Positions 8,059 through 17,253 of a DNA stretch of 64,000 nucleotides are shown here, in pieces. Origin of the DNA: Klebsiella pneumoniae (GTDB lineage: Bacteria; Desulfobacterota; Binatia; UBA12015); the NCBI GenBank assembly GCA_945872365.1, contig CAMBZJ010000014.1, positions 1 to 64,000 of the forward strand, read 5' to 3'. Made by a program: the position numbers and the translations under genes. How positions within the stretch are numbered: position 1 is the first letter of the stretch; each line of letters opens with the position of its first letter. A model generated the notes under the pieces. The model made no database searches, was not told where the DNA came from, and was given only the letters and a program-made list of their open reading frames with translations.

Positions 8059-9906
8059 TCAGGTCTCACGCTTGGCCTCGAGTTCGGCCCAGCGCGCGTA
8101 GAGCGCTTCGACGTGCTGCCGCGCCTTCCCGAGTTCCCGGTAACGCAGCTCGAGCAGGTCCGCGCGACTCGCGATCTCCGGATCGGCGGCAGCCGCGCCG
8201 CGTCGCTCCGACTCGGCCTCGGCTTCGAGGATTGCGGCCTCCATGCCGTCGAACTCGCGTTGTTCGAGGTAGGAGAGTCGTCGCGGGCCTGCCGCCCGGG
8301 CTCGCTTCGCCGCCTGTACCTCCGCCGGAGCGGCCCCCCTCGTGCCGCGCGGCACCCGCGCGGACCCCTCGCGTCGGGCGGCCTCCCATTGCGAACGATC
8401 GGCGAATGCAGCCGCTCCGCCCGCCCCGTCGAGTCCGATCACATGCGTCGACACCCGGTCGAACAGAAAGCGGTCGTGCGTCACCAGGATGATCGCGCCC
8501 GGGAAATCGAGAAGGCTCTCCTCGAGCGCCTCGAGGGTGTCGAGGTCGAGGTCGTTCGTCGGCTCGTCGAGGATGAGCAAGTCCGCGGGCCGCAGCATGA
8601 GCCGGGCGACGAGCACGCGCGCGCGCTCGCCACCGGACATGCGCCCCACCGGTACCTCGAGCTGGTCGCTCCCGAACAGGAAGCGCCGTGCCCAGCCCGC
8701 GACATGGATCGGTCGATCGCGGAACACCACCTGGTCGCCGTCGGGTGCGAGCGTCCGGCGCAGCGTCACCGCGGGGTCGAGTCGTTCGCGGTCCTGATCG
8801 AAGTAGACGACGCGCAGGTCGTCGGCGAAGCGCAGCGTGCCGGAGTCCGGCGGGATCTCGCCGGCGAGCATCCGCAAGAGCGTCGTCTTGCCGCTGCCGT
8901 TGGGGCCGAGGATGCCCAGGCGCATCCCGGCGACGATCGCCAGGTCGAGCGAGGAGATCACCACCCGGTCCCCGAAGCTCTTGCCGAGCCCTTCGGCGAC
9001 GGCGAGCCGGCGTGTCTTGCGGTCGGATGCGGAGAAGTCGATCCCCGCCACCGCGGTGTGCGCCCGGTCGCGGACGTCGGCGAGTTCGGTCTGGAGCCGC
9101 TCCGCCCCGTCGATACGGGAGCGCGACTTCGTCGAGCGCGCCTTGGGGCCTCGTCGCAACCATTCGAGTTCGCGCCGCACCCGGTTCGCGAGCACCTCCT
9201 CCCGGCGCGCCTCGGTCTCGAACGACGTGGCCTTGCGCTCCAGGAACTCGGCGTAGCTGCCGCGCGAGTCGAGAAGCCCGGCGGGGTGGCGCCGGTCGAG
9301 TTCGAGCACGCGGTTGGCGATCGCTGCGAGGAAGGCGCGGTCGTGGCTCACGACGAGCCATGCGAACGACTCCTCGCGCAGCATCCGCTCTAGCCAGAGG
9401 ATCCCGTCCATGTCGAGGTGGTTCGTCGGTTCGTCGAGCAGCAGGAACTCGGGCTCACGGGCCAGTGCGCAGGCGATGGCGAGCCGCTTGCGCCAACCCC
9501 CGGAGAGACTCTCCGCCGTCGCCGACGGATCGGCGAATCCGGCCCTTCCGAGCGCGACACGTACCCGTGTGTGGCGCGTGCTCTCGTCGAGTCCCGTGTC
9601 CGCGAGACTCGCCTCGAGGATACCTTCGGCGGTCGTCGATGGCGCGAATGTCGGGTGCTGCGGCACGTGCGCGAGGACGAGTCCGCGACGCGCCGAGACG
9701 GTCCCGGAGTCGGGGCTCTCGAGGCCGGCGAGGATCGCGAGCAGCGTCGACTTCCCGCTGCCGTTGGGGCCCACCAGTCCGACCCGGTCGCCCTCGAAGA
9801 AGCCGAAGGAGAGGTCTCGGAACAGCGGTCCGGCGCCGAAGGCCTTGGTGATCGACTGGCAGCCGAGGAGAATGGACACGTTTGGCAAAGCGCCCGACCG
9901 GCGCAT
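8059..9906 (-). CDS. ABC-F family ATPase (Uup/EttA-like)
   Basis: A 615-residue soluble protein with two ABC cassettes and no membrane segments. Both Walker A motifs are intact (GPNGSGKST near residue 48, GPNGSGKTT near 335), as are the signatures LSGG and MSGGE and both Walker B motifs ending LLLDEPTN and LILDEPTN. The linker between cassettes is rich in Arg/Glu and fits the P-site tRNA interaction motif. A helical C-terminal domain after residue 520 (LSYLEQREFDGME...) is of the Uup kind. ABC-F proteins act on the ribosome. The ATG at 9906 is 3 bases after the lpd stop and translational coupling is likely. A GTG at 9879 would give the family-typical N-terminus SILLGCQSITKAFG, so that start is a real alternative. 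Confidence 0.9.
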   Translation of the reverse strand: MRRSGALPNVSILLGCQSITKAFGAGPLFRDLSFGFFEGDRVGLVGPNGSGKSTLLAILAGLESPDSGTVSARRGLVLAHVPQHPTFAPSTTAEGILEASLADTGLDESTRHTRVRVALGRAGFADPSATAESLSGGWRKRLAIACALAREPEFLLLDEPTNHLDMDGILWLERMLREESFAWLVVSHDRAFLAAIANRVLELDRRHPAGLLDSRGSYAEFLERKATSFETEARREEVLANRVRRELEWLRRGPKARSTKSRSRIDGAERLQTELADVRDRAHTAVAGIDFSASDRKTRRLAVAEGLGKSFGDRVVISSLDLAIVAGMRLGILGPNGSGKTTLLRMLAGEIPPDSGTLRFADDLRVVYFDQDRERLDPAVTLRRTLAPDGDQVVFRDRPIHVAGWARRFLFGSDQLEVPVGRMSGGERARVLVARLMLRPADLLILDEPTNDLDLDTLEALEESLLDFPGAIILVTHDRFLFDRVSTHVIGLDGAGGAAAFADRSQWEAARREGSARVPRGTRGAAPAEVQAAKRARAAGPRRLSYLEQREFDGMEAAILEAEAESERRGAAAADPEIASRADLLELRYRELGKARQHVEALYARWAELEAKRET

Positions 9907-9909
9907 CCC

Positions 9910-11346
9910 CTAGAGGTTGATCGTGCTGCCCGTGACGGCGAGCGCGGCTTCCTTGATCGCCTCGGGCAGCGTGGGGTGGGCGTGGCAGGTGCGCGCCACG
10001 TCCTCGCTCGATGCCCCCATGGCGATGGCGAGCGCGAGTTCGGCGACGAGGTTCGAGGCCTGTGCGCCGATGACGTGTGCGCCGAGGATGCGGTCGGTCC
10101 TGGCGTCGGCGATGATTTTCACCGCCCCCTCGGTCGCGGCCATCGTCCGCGCGCGCGCGTTGGCGACGAAGGGCACGCGGCCGATCCGGACGTCGAGTCC
10201 CCGCTCGGTGCACTGCTCCTCGGTGAGCCCGACACCGGCCGCCTCGGGCTCCGTGTACACCACGTTCGGAATCGCATCGTGGTCGACGTGGCCGGCGCGC
10301 CCGGCCATGATCTCGACGCAGGCGACGCCTTCCTCCTCCGCCTTGTGCGCGAGCATCGGACCGGGGACGACATCGCCGATCGCGAAGACGCCGGGAACGC
10401 TGGTCTCGAAGCGCTCGTTCACGAGGACCCGGCCACGCCCGTCCTTCGTCACCCCGAGATCCTCGAGGCCCACGCCCTCGGACCGGGGTCGACGCCCGAC
10501 CGCGACGAGCACGACGTCGGCCGCGACATATTCGCGGGTACCGTCCTTCGCGGCTACCGCAAGCCTGACGCCGTCGCCCACGAGCTCGGCCGACTCGACC
10601 ATGGTCTCGAAGCGGAAGGCCATGCCCTGGGCCTTGAGTGCCCGTTCGAGGAGCCGTGCAATCTCGCGGTCCATGCCCGGCACGCAGCCGGCCGTGAGTT
10701 CGACGACCGTCACGTGCGCGCCGAGCCGGCGCCACACCGAGCCGAGCTCGAGCCCGATCGCCCCCGCACCCACCACGACCATCTCGCGCGGCACCTCGGC
10801 GAGTTGCAGCGCCGCCGTCGAGTCGATGATCCGACGACCGTCGAAGGGCATCCCGGGGAGTTCGATCGGAACGCTGCCCGTCGCGACCAGGAGGCGCGGT
10901 GCCGCGATCTCCCGCGCCGAGCCGTCGGCGCCGGTCACGACCACGGTTCCCGGGAGCGCGATGCGGGCCTCCCCGGTGATCGGGACGACGCCGTACTTCT
11001 TGAACAGCCCCGCGATTCCGCGCGTGAGGACCGTGACCACCTTGTCCTTGCGCTTCATCATCGCACCGAGGTCGATGCGCACTCCGTCGACGATGATGCC
11101 GTGCTCGGCCATGTGACTGGTGGCGAACTCGAAGTGCTCGCTCGAGGCGAGAAGCGCCTTGCTCGGGATGCAGCCGACGTTCAGGCAGACCCCGCCGAGG
11201 GTCGGGTCCTTTTCGACGCAGGCGGTCCGCAGCCCGAGTTGTGCCGCCCGGATCGCGGCGACGTAGCCGCCCGGGCCCGCGCCGATCACGATAAGGTCGA
11301 AGCTCGATTCGCCGGTCGTCGCCGGTTCGCTGCCACGCGTCGCCAC
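9910..11346 (-). CDS. lpdA: Dihydrolipoyl dehydrogenase (E3)
   Basis: A 478-residue flavoprotein that reoxidises dihydrolipoyl groups of 2-oxoacid dehydrogenase complexes with NAD+. The FAD-binding motif GAGPGGYVAA is at residues 22-31. The redox-active disulfide is C54-C59 in GGVCLNVGCIPSK. An NAD-binding motif GAGAIGLELG lies mid-protein, the second FAD motif ends VPGVFAIGDV, and the C-terminal active-site base is in HAHPTLPEA. The GTG start at 11346 has an excellent GAAGAGGAGA ribosome site; the open frame upstream is not coding-like. It is the only E3 in the window and lies 4.6 kb from sucB-sucA on the same strand, so it very likely serves that complex. Confidence 0.95.
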   Translation of the reverse strand: MATRGSEPATTGESSFDLIVIGAGPGGYVAAIRAAQLGLRTACVEKDPTLGGVCLNVGCIPSKALLASSEHFEFATSHMAEHGIIVDGVRIDLGAMMKRKDKVVTVLTRGIAGLFKKYGVVPITGEARIALPGTVVVTGADGSAREIAAPRLLVATGSVPIELPGMPFDGRRIIDSTAALQLAEVPREMVVVGAGAIGLELGSVWRRLGAHVTVVELTAGCVPGMDREIARLLERALKAQGMAFRFETMVESAELVGDGVRLAVAAKDGTREYVAADVVLVAVGRRPRSEGVGLEDLGVTKDGRGRVLVNERFETSVPGVFAIGDVVPGPMLAHKAEEEGVACVEIMAGRAGHVDHDAIPNVVYTEPEAAGVGLTEEQCTERGLDVRIGRVPFVANARARTMAATEGAVKIIADARTDRILGAHVIGAQASNLVAELALAIAMGASSEDVARTCHAHPTLPEAIKEAALAVTGSTINL

Positions 11347-11578
11347 GTTCTCTCCTCTTCTCGGGGTGTGGCTTCGACGATAACCGTCGCGGGGGGAGAT
11401 CCCAAAGGCCGCCGCGGGCGAAGGGCGCGGCGGCCCGCGCCCCGCCGGTGGCGGGCTCGTGGCCCGGCGATGCGAAGCGGGACCGGTCCGGGCACCCCAC
11501 GCGCCGCGCGGCGCGCCGCTTGCCCGGGGTGCCGCGATCGTCGTACGAGTGCGATTTGTAGGGGACGTCGAGACGCGC

Positions 11579-13267
11579 ATGGAACGGAGCAATTCGCGCC
11601 CCCTGCGCTTCCTGGCCGCCGTCGCCTTGATCGCGCTGCTCTTCGCGGCCGGTTTCGCCCCGGGACTCGGAGCGCCCTTCGAGCGCGACGAGGGCGAGTA
11701 TGCGCACGCGGCCGACCTGCTCGCCTCGGGAGGACTGCCCTATCGCGACACCTTCCTGCAGAAGCCGCCCGGCATCTTCCTGGTCTACGCCGCCGTGCAG
11801 TCGATCGCGGGTCGGTCGGACACGGCGATCCACCTGTCGGCGCTCGCTTCCTATCTCGGTGCGGTGCTGGTGCTCGCGGCGCTAGCACGTCGGCTCGGTG
11901 GGGATCTCGCCGGTGTACTCGCCGCCCTGCTCGCGGTTCTCGGGTTCCTCTCGCCGCTGAACGAACCGCATCCCGCCAACACCGAGGCCTTCCTCATCCT
12001 GCCCGCGACCGCTGCCTACGCGATCCTGGTGCGTGCATGGGACGTCGCGCGTGCTGGCGGCGAACGGCATCGCCTGGTCCGGCTCGCATCGGCGAGCGGT
12101 CTCTGCCTGGGGATCGCGTCGCTGTTCAAGCAGGTCGCGCTCGCCCATGCGCCGCATCTCCTGCTGGGCTGGCTGCTCGTCGCACGGCTGCGGCGTGAGC
12201 GCTCTATCCTCGCCCTGGCGTTCGTCGCGACCACGATCCTGCCGTGGGCGCTCGCACTCTCCCCCTGGTGGGCCGCCGGTGCGCTTGGCGATTTCCTCGA
12301 AGGCGTCCTCCTCCACAACCTGCGCTACGTCGCTTTCAACCCCGAGGGCGGCTTCGGCGAACTGCTGGCGCGACGGGTGGCCGTCGCCTCGCTCTTCGAT
12401 CGGCTGTTCTGGATCGCCGGCGTCGCGGGCGCGGTCGCGCTTGCGGCGCTCGGCCGTCGGCGAGGCGCCTTCGTCGCGGCGGGATGGCTCGCCACCGCCG
12501 TGCTCGGCGTCTCCGCCGGCGGTTACTTCCGGGGCCACTACCTGCTCCAGGCGGTCCCGCCGCTCGCCCTCTCGGCGGCGCTCGCGGCATCGTCGCTGCC
12601 TTCGCCGCTCGCCCTCGTCGCGGCGACCGGGCTGGTCGCCACCTGGGTCGCAGCGCGTCCCGTCGACATCGGTGCGGATGCGGCCGCGCAGTCCTTCGCA
12701 CGCTACGCAGGGATGCGCTTCGCGAACGGCCCGGCGATCGGACGCATCCTGGCAAGCGATGCCGCCGCTCGCGGATGGCGGACGCTTTTCGTCCTCGGCT
12801 CGGAGCCGCAGCTCCTCCACTACTCGGGACTGCTTGCGGTCACGAGGTGGGTGATCGCGAGTCCGCTCACCGGTGGTCATGCCGGCTCGCGCGAGCGCCA
12901 GGAGGAGACGTGGGAGGCGGTTCGGCGCGCCCACCCGGACTACGTCGTCGTCTCCGTGCCGGCGGCGGTACCGATGTTCCGGCATTCCGACACCTTCCTC
13001 TGGGGGAGGGTGGTGGACCTCGTGCGGCGCGACTACGAACCTCTGGGCAAGACCTCGGCCGTCCACCGCGGAGTGATGCGACCGGGCGCCGACGTCCCGC
13101 CGGATTTCGTCCCCGACCTCTGGATCTTCCGCCGCCGCGCCGCGGGCGGCCCCACTGTCGATGCGGACGGTGCACCCGCAACGGCCGTGGCCCCGTCGGA
13201 GATCGACTGGCCGCCGTCGGACCCGGCGCCCGAAGCGCTCCTGCGCGGAAATCCCCCTGCGCGCTGA
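11579..13267 (+). CDS. GT39-like polytopic glycosyltransferase
   Basis: A 562-residue membrane protein. After helix 1 the catalytic-type acidic loop reads FERDEGEYAHAADLLASGG, followed by the PYRDTFLQKPPG motif typical of dolichyl-phosphate-mannose/ArnT-like GT-C enzymes. About ten helices follow, with a soluble C-terminal segment holding HPDYVVVS and DLWIFRR. The ATG at 11579 directly precedes the basic-then-hydrophobic N-terminus. A weak GGGG ribosome site lies 16 bases upstream, so the start is moderately sure. It is divergent from lpd across a 232-bp gap in which I see no convincing promoter box. It probably acts on the periplasmic face with a polyprenyl-phosphate sugar donor; the acceptor is unknown. 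Confidence 0.75.
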   Translation: MERSNSRPLRFLAAVALIALLFAAGFAPGLGAPFERDEGEYAHAADLLASGGLPYRDTFLQKPPGIFLVYAAVQSIAGRSDTAIHLSALASYLGAVLVLAALARRLGGDLAGVLAALLAVLGFLSPLNEPHPANTEAFLILPATAAYAILVRAWDVARAGGERHRLVRLASASGLCLGIASLFKQVALAHAPHLLLGWLLVARLRRERSILALAFVATTILPWALALSPWWAAGALGDFLEGVLLHNLRYVAFNPEGGFGELLARRVAVASLFDRLFWIAGVAGAVALAALGRRRGAFVAAGWLATAVLGVSAGGYFRGHYLLQAVPPLALSAALAASSLPSPLALVAATGLVATWVAARPVDIGADAAAQSFARYAGMRFANGPAIGRILASDAAARGWRTLFVLGSEPQLLHYSGLLAVTRWVIASPLTGGHAGSRERQEETWEAVRRAHPDYVVVSVPAAVPMFRHSDTFLWGRVVDLVRRDYEPLGKTSAVHRGVMRPGADVPPDFVPDLWIFRRRAAGGPTVDADGAPATAVAPSEIDWPPSDPAPEALLRGNPPAR

Positions 13268-13290
13268 TCCGCATCGCGCGCCGCTCGCCC

Positions 13291-14013
13291 TCAGGCGAGG
13301 TTGTGGAAGACGCGCTGGACGTCGTCGTCCTGCTCGATCGCGTCGACGAGTTTCAGCACTTCGGTCGCCTTTTCCTCGGGCAGGCTCACCCCGGTCTGTG
13401 CGACGTACTCCGACTCCACCGAGATCGGTGCGAGTCCCCGGTCCTCGATCGCCTTCTGGAGTCGTCCGAAGTCGGTGAAGCCGCAGCGGATCACGAGCTG
13501 CGGCTCGCCCTTCTCGCCGGTGCCCTCGCCCATCTCCTCGAGGCCGTGATCGATCAGGTCGAGTTCGAGCGACTCCTGGTCGATGCTGTCGGGCTTCAGC
13601 CGGAACACGCCCATCCGCTTGAAGAGGAAACCGACGCTCCCCGAGGAGCCGAGGTTGCCGCCGTACTTGTTGAAGTGCCCGCGCACGTTGGCGACGGTGC
13701 GGGTCGGGTTGTCGGTCGCCGTCTCGACCAAAACCGCGATGCCGTTGGGCCCGTATCCCTCGTAGAGGACTTCCTGGTAGTCGGCCGCCGACTGTCCGGA
13801 AGCGCGCTTGATCGCCGCCTCGATGCGGTCCTTGGGCATGTTCACCGCCCGCGCGTTCTGGATCGAGCGGCGCAGCACCGGGTTGCCGTCAGGGTTGGGG
13901 CCCCCGGCTTTCACGGCGATCGCGACGTCCTTGCCGATGCGTGTGAACGCCTTGGACATCCGGTCCCAGCGGGCGAACATCGTGGCCTTGCGCGTCTCGA
14001 AAATGCGTCCCAT
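13291..14013 (-). CDS. yebC: YebC/PmpR family transcription or translation regulator (TACO1-like)
   Basis: A 240-residue protein that fits the YebC family along its whole length. The N-terminus [28 protein letters not shown] is the YeeN-type variant, and [21 protein letters not shown] and [18 protein letters not shown] are family hallmarks. YebC proteins have been reported both as DNA-binding regulators and as ribosome-associated factors helping synthesis of polyproline stretches; which applies here cannot be read from sequence. The ATG has a strong purine-rich ribosome site (GGAAGGAAGAGAAG). It is divergent from the DMT transporter with 162 bp between. Unlike many genomes, ruvC/ruvA do not follow it. 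Confidence 0.92.
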   Translation of the reverse strand: MGRIFETRKATMFARWDRMSKAFTRIGKDVAIAVKAGGPNPDGNPVLRRSIQNARAVNMPKDRIEAAIKRASGQSAADYQEVLYEGYGPNGIAVLVETATDNPTRTVANVRGHFNKYGGNLGSSGSVGFLFKRMGVFRLKPDSIDQESLELDLIDHGLEEMGEGTGEKGEPQLVIRCGFTDFGRLQKAIEDRGLAPISVESEYVAQTGVSLPEEKATEVLKLVDAIEQDDDVQRVFHNLA

Positions 14014-14175
14014 CGGATCTTCTCTTCCTTCCGTTGCCTGCCTGCTCGGGCGACCGATCGCCGGGGGCTTTCGCGCGCGGGGGCCGGAGGGGGAGTGTCG
14101 CTCGCGGGCCGGCGCGCTTCAACGCGGCGTCGCACCTGCCGGGAGGCGGGTCCGTGAGGTAGGCTCCCAAGTGCG

Positions 14176-15264
14176 ATGAAAGCCTCGCGTGTCGGCCGGT
14201 GGAGGGCCCTGCCCGGCGTGGCGGCCGGCTTGGGTGCGGCCGCGCTCTTCGGCGCCGGCGCGCCGACGGCGAAACTGCTGCTGCGCGACCTGCCGCCGAT
14301 CGTCCTGAGTTCCCTGCTCTACCTGGGAGCCGGACTCGGGCTATCCGCGACGTCCGTCGCGCTGCGGCTCCTCGGTTTCGGCCCATCGCCGGCGCGAATG
14401 CGCCGTGCGGACCTCCCGCGGCTCCTCTGGATCGCCCTCTGCGGCGGGGTGATCGGCCCGCTGCTCCTGCTTTGGGGACTCGCTCGGGTGTCGGCGGTAG
14501 CGGGGTCCCTGCTGCTCAACCTGGAGGTGCCGTTCACGATCGCGCTCGCAGTCCTCGTGTTCGGCGAACCCTTCGGGCGGCGCGAGAGCGCGGCCACGGC
14601 ACTGATCCTCGTCGGCCTCCTCGCACTGGCGGCGCGCGGTAGAGACGGCGTTCACGTCGACCCGGCAGGTGTGCTGGCGATCGTCGGCGCCTGCGCCAGC
14701 TGGGCGATCGACAACAACCTGACCCAGCGGCTCTCCTCGCGTGACGCGCTCGGTGTCGCTCGCGCGAAGGGCCTGCTCGCGGGCACCGCGAGCCTGCTGC
14801 TCGCCGTGGCCTCGGGGGCCTCGGTACCGGCGCCGCGCACGGTGGCGCTGGCGCTCTGTGTCGGCTTTGCCAGTTACGGGCTGAGTCTCGTCCTGTCGGT
14901 CATGGCAATGCGTTCGCTCGGCGCCGCACGGCAGACGGCGCTCTTCGCGACGGCTCCGTTCGTCGGCGCGCTGGTCGCCGTCCCGCTGCTCGGCGAGAGC
15001 ATCGGCGCACGCGAGGCCATGGCGGCCCTCGGCATGGCGCTCGGCGTCGGCATCCTGGTCTTGGCCGAACACCCGCAGCTTCACCAACACGATCCGCTGG
15101 AACACGAACACCAGCACCGGTACGACGCCCACCACCTGCACGAGCATCTCGTCTCGGATCCGCCGGGGGAGCCGCACCGGCACGCCCATCGCCACGGGCT
15201 GCTGCGCCATGCGCACCCCTGGACGCCCGACGCCCACCATCAAAGCCCGCGCGAGGAAGACTGA
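14176..15264 (+). CDS. DMT-superfamily (EamA) transporter with histidine-rich C-terminal tail
   Basis: A 362-residue protein. Residues 1-297 form two five-helix EamA repeats (AAALFGAGAPTAKLLL...; ACASWAIDNNLTQRL...), the usual ten-helix drug/metabolite transporter. After the last helix, where most family members stop, is a 65-residue hydrophilic tail with 18 histidines in HxH and HH clusters (for example HEHQHRYDAHHLHEH). Such tails are found in metal transporters and chaperones and could bind Zn, Ni or Co; this link is an inference. The ATG has no perfect ribosome site but directly precedes the first basic and hydrophobic residues. It converges on the membrane-protein gene at 15290. Confidence 0.85.
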   Translation: MKASRVGRWRALPGVAAGLGAAALFGAGAPTAKLLLRDLPPIVLSSLLYLGAGLGLSATSVALRLLGFGPSPARMRRADLPRLLWIALCGGVIGPLLLLWGLARVSAVAGSLLLNLEVPFTIALAVLVFGEPFGRRESAATALILVGLLALAARGRDGVHVDPAGVLAIVGACASWAIDNNLTQRLSSRDALGVARAKGLLAGTASLLLAVASGASVPAPRTVALALCVGFASYGLSLVLSVMAMRSLGAARQTALFATAPFVGALVAVPLLGESIGAREAMAALGMALGVGILVLAEHPQLHQHDPLEHEHQHRYDAHHLHEHLVSDPPGEPHRHAHRHGLLRHAHPWTPDAHHQSPREED

Positions 15265-15289
15265 GAAGCCGGCCCGGCGCGCGCTGGGG

Positions 15290-15985
15290 TCACCAGCCCC
15301 AGCGTCGGCTGGTGCGGGTCGGGGACGCCTGCCCAGCGGGCCCGACGGCGGTGGTCGCGGGTGCGTCGGGCGGCGCGACCACCAGCGGAAACAGCCAGCG
15401 CATGCCGAGGCCCAGTCCGACGAGTGCGAGCGGCCAGAGCGATGGCTCGACCCCGGTGGTGGCCACCCGGTCGCGAAGCGCGTCGAGGTCGAGACCGGCC
15501 GGCGCGAGCCAGGACGTTCCCGCGTAGGCTCCGAGCAGAAGAGCCCCGCTCGCGACCAGCAGCCGCGAGGTCGCTCGGCGCAGGCGGCTTGTCGGGCGGC
15601 GTACCATCGCGAAGCCGGCCGCGAGGCCGAGGGCGTAGAACGGCAGAGCCCAGGCGACGAGGAGCAGCCCCAGCAGGGCGAGTTGCCAGGAGAGCGTCGA
15701 GATCGCTTCTCCCTCCGTGCCGGCGAATGCGAGCCACGGCAGCTTGCCGAGCGGCAGCAGCGCGACGCCGGCGGCCATGAGCAGGGGCTTCGCCGTCGTC
15801 GACTGGGCGGCGCGCACTGCGACCGCCGCCAGGATCGCGAAGCCGATCCGCACCAGGTGCGACCACGTCCCTTGCTCGCCCCGCGCCTGCAGGCGACGCA
15901 CGCGCTTGCGCGAGAAGAAAAGCGCACTGGCCACGACGGCCGCGTGCGTCAGGACCGTAGACGACGAGGGAATGGCGAGAGTCAC
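15290..15985 (-). CDS. Conserved-looking integral membrane protein of unknown function
   Basis: A 231-residue protein with about six hydrophobic segments and short basic loops ([27 protein letters not shown]). No family is recognised. The GTG start overlaps the sucB stop in the arrangement GTGA, so the gene is translationally coupled to the 2-oxoglutarate dehydrogenase operon. The C-terminus is Pro/Thr/Arg-rich and may be cytoplasmic. No cysteine or histidine cluster that would suggest cofactor binding is seen. Its tight coupling to sucAB suggests a shared transcript but not necessarily a shared task. Confidence 0.65.
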   Translation of the reverse strand: MTLAIPSSSTVLTHAAVVASALFFSRKRVRRLQARGEQGTWSHLVRIGFAILAAVAVRAAQSTTAKPLLMAAGVALLPLGKLPWLAFAGTEGEAISTLSWQLALLGLLLVAWALPFYALGLAAGFAMVRRPTSRLRRATSRLLVASGALLLGAYAGTSWLAPAGLDLDALRDRVATTGVEPSLWPLALVGLGLGMRWLFPLVVAPPDAPATTAVGPAGQASPTRTSRRWGW

Positions 15986-17253
15986 ACGCGCAACAGGAGG
16001 CGGGTCGGGTCTTCGAGGCGCTCCTTGACCCGCACGAGGAAGGTGACCGCTCCCTTGCCGTCGATCAACCGGTGGTCGTAGGAGAGTGCCAGGTACATCA
16101 TCGGCCGCACGACGACCTGGTCGTCGACGACGACAGGGCGCTTCTCGATCTTGTGCATGCCGAGGATCGCACTCTGGGGCGGGTTGAGGATCGGCGTGGA
16201 CAGGAGCGAACCGTAGACGCCGCCGTTGGAGATCGTGAAGGTCGCCCCGGCCAGGTCGTCCGGCATGAGCTTGTTCGTCCGCGCGAGTTCGGCGAGGCGG
16301 CCGATCTCGGCCTCGATCCCGGCGAGGGGAAGGGTCGACGCATGGCGCACGACCGGCACGACGAGCCCGCGGTCGGTGCCCACCGCGACGCCCACGTGGA
16401 CGCTGCGCGGGTAGACGACATCGGTACCATCGACCCGGGCGTTGGTCTCGGGCACGTCGTTCATCGCCTCGCAGCAGGCCGCGACGAAGAACGACATGAA
16501 GCCGAGCGGCACGCCGTGCTTCTTCTGGAAGGACTCCTTGTAGCGGGCTCGCACCTCGAGGATCGCGCTCATGTCGACCTCGTTGAACGTCGTGAGCGTG
16601 GCGGTGGTCTGCTGCGACTCGACCAGGCGTCGGGCGATCACCTGCCGGAGCCGGCTCATCGGCACCCGCTCCTCGTCCGCACTCCCGCCGCTCGCGGGCG
16701 GTGCCGCGGGAGCCGGTCGGGAGGCGGCGGCGAGGAGCGAACTCGGCAGGAAGCCTCCCGTCGGAGCCGGCACCAGCGCAGCCGTCGCCGAGCGCTTTTG
16801 CTCGGCGAGTTCGAGGACGTCGCCCTTCAGGATGCGGCCGCGCGGACCGCTGCCGACCACGCCGGCGACGTCGAGCTGCTCCTCGGCCACGATGCGCCGC
16901 ACCGCGGGGCTGAGCGGTCGCTCCTCCGCCGGAGGTGCGGCGGAGGTGCGGGACACCGCTTGCGCTGCCTGCGCTGCCTGCGCTGCCTGCGCGTCGCCGC
17001 CGCTTCCCGCGGCGGCGGCCGCCGCCTCGATCCGGCCGACCACGTCGCCGAAGTGCACGGTCGCGCCGGCCGCGGCTAGGATCTTCAGCGTGCCGGCGGT
17101 CTCGGCTGCGAGTTCCATGTTCGCCTTGTCGCTCTCCAACTCCAGGATGGGCTCGTCGGCGGCGACCGCGGCACCGTCGGGCTTGAGCCAGCGCCCCAGG
17201 GTCGCCTCGGTTACCGACTCCCCCAGCGAAGGAATCTTCACGTCTCGCGCCAT
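15982..17253 (-). CDS. sucB: Dihydrolipoyllysine succinyltransferase (E2o of 2-oxoglutarate dehydrogenase)
   Basis: A 423-residue E2 subunit. The N-terminal lipoyl domain has the lipoylated lysine at residue 43 in [10 protein letters not shown]. An Ala/Gln-rich linker follows (three AAQ repeats), then an E3-binding domain ([23 protein letters not shown]...). The catalytic domain starts near residue 195 and ends with the active-site motif [28 protein letters not shown] is typical for succinyl- rather than acetyltransferases. The ATG overlaps the sucA stop (TGATG), and its own stop overlaps the next gene. With sucA and the separate lpd this completes the complex that converts 2-oxoglutarate to succinyl-CoA. 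Confidence 0.95.
   Translation of the reverse strand: MARDVKIPSLGESVTEATLGRWLKPDGAAVAADEPILELESDKANMELAAETAGTLKILAAAGATVHFGDVVGRIEAAAAAAGSGGDAQAAQAAQAAQAVSRTSAAPPAEERPLSPAVRRIVAEEQLDVAGVVGSGPRGRILKGDVLELAEQKRSATAALVPAPTGGFLPSSLLAAASRPAPAAPPASGGSADEERVPMSRLRQVIARRLVESQQTTATLTTFNEVDMSAILEVRARYKESFQKKHGVPLGFMSFFVAACCEAMNDVPETNARVDGTDVVYPRSVHVGVAVGTDRGLVVPVVRHASTLPLAGIEAEIGRLAELARTNKLMPDDLAGATFTISNGGVYGSLLSTPILNPPQSAILGMHKIEKRPVVVDDQVVVRPMMYLALSYDHRLIDGKGAVTFLVRVKERLEDPTRLLLRV
16961..16987 (-). repeat. Three perfect 9-bp repeats in the sucB linker
   Basis: The unit tgcgctgcc (plus strand) occurs three times head to tail and encodes Ala-Ala-Gln repeats in the flexible linker between the lipoyl and E3-binding domains. 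Copy number could vary by slippage without harm to the fold. Confidence 0.85.

Noticed and set aside
9418..12198. 926-codon open frame on the plus strand over the ABC-F, lpd and glycosyltransferase genes
   Set aside because: Antisense to two highly conserved genes, and out of frame with the third; composition is a shadow.
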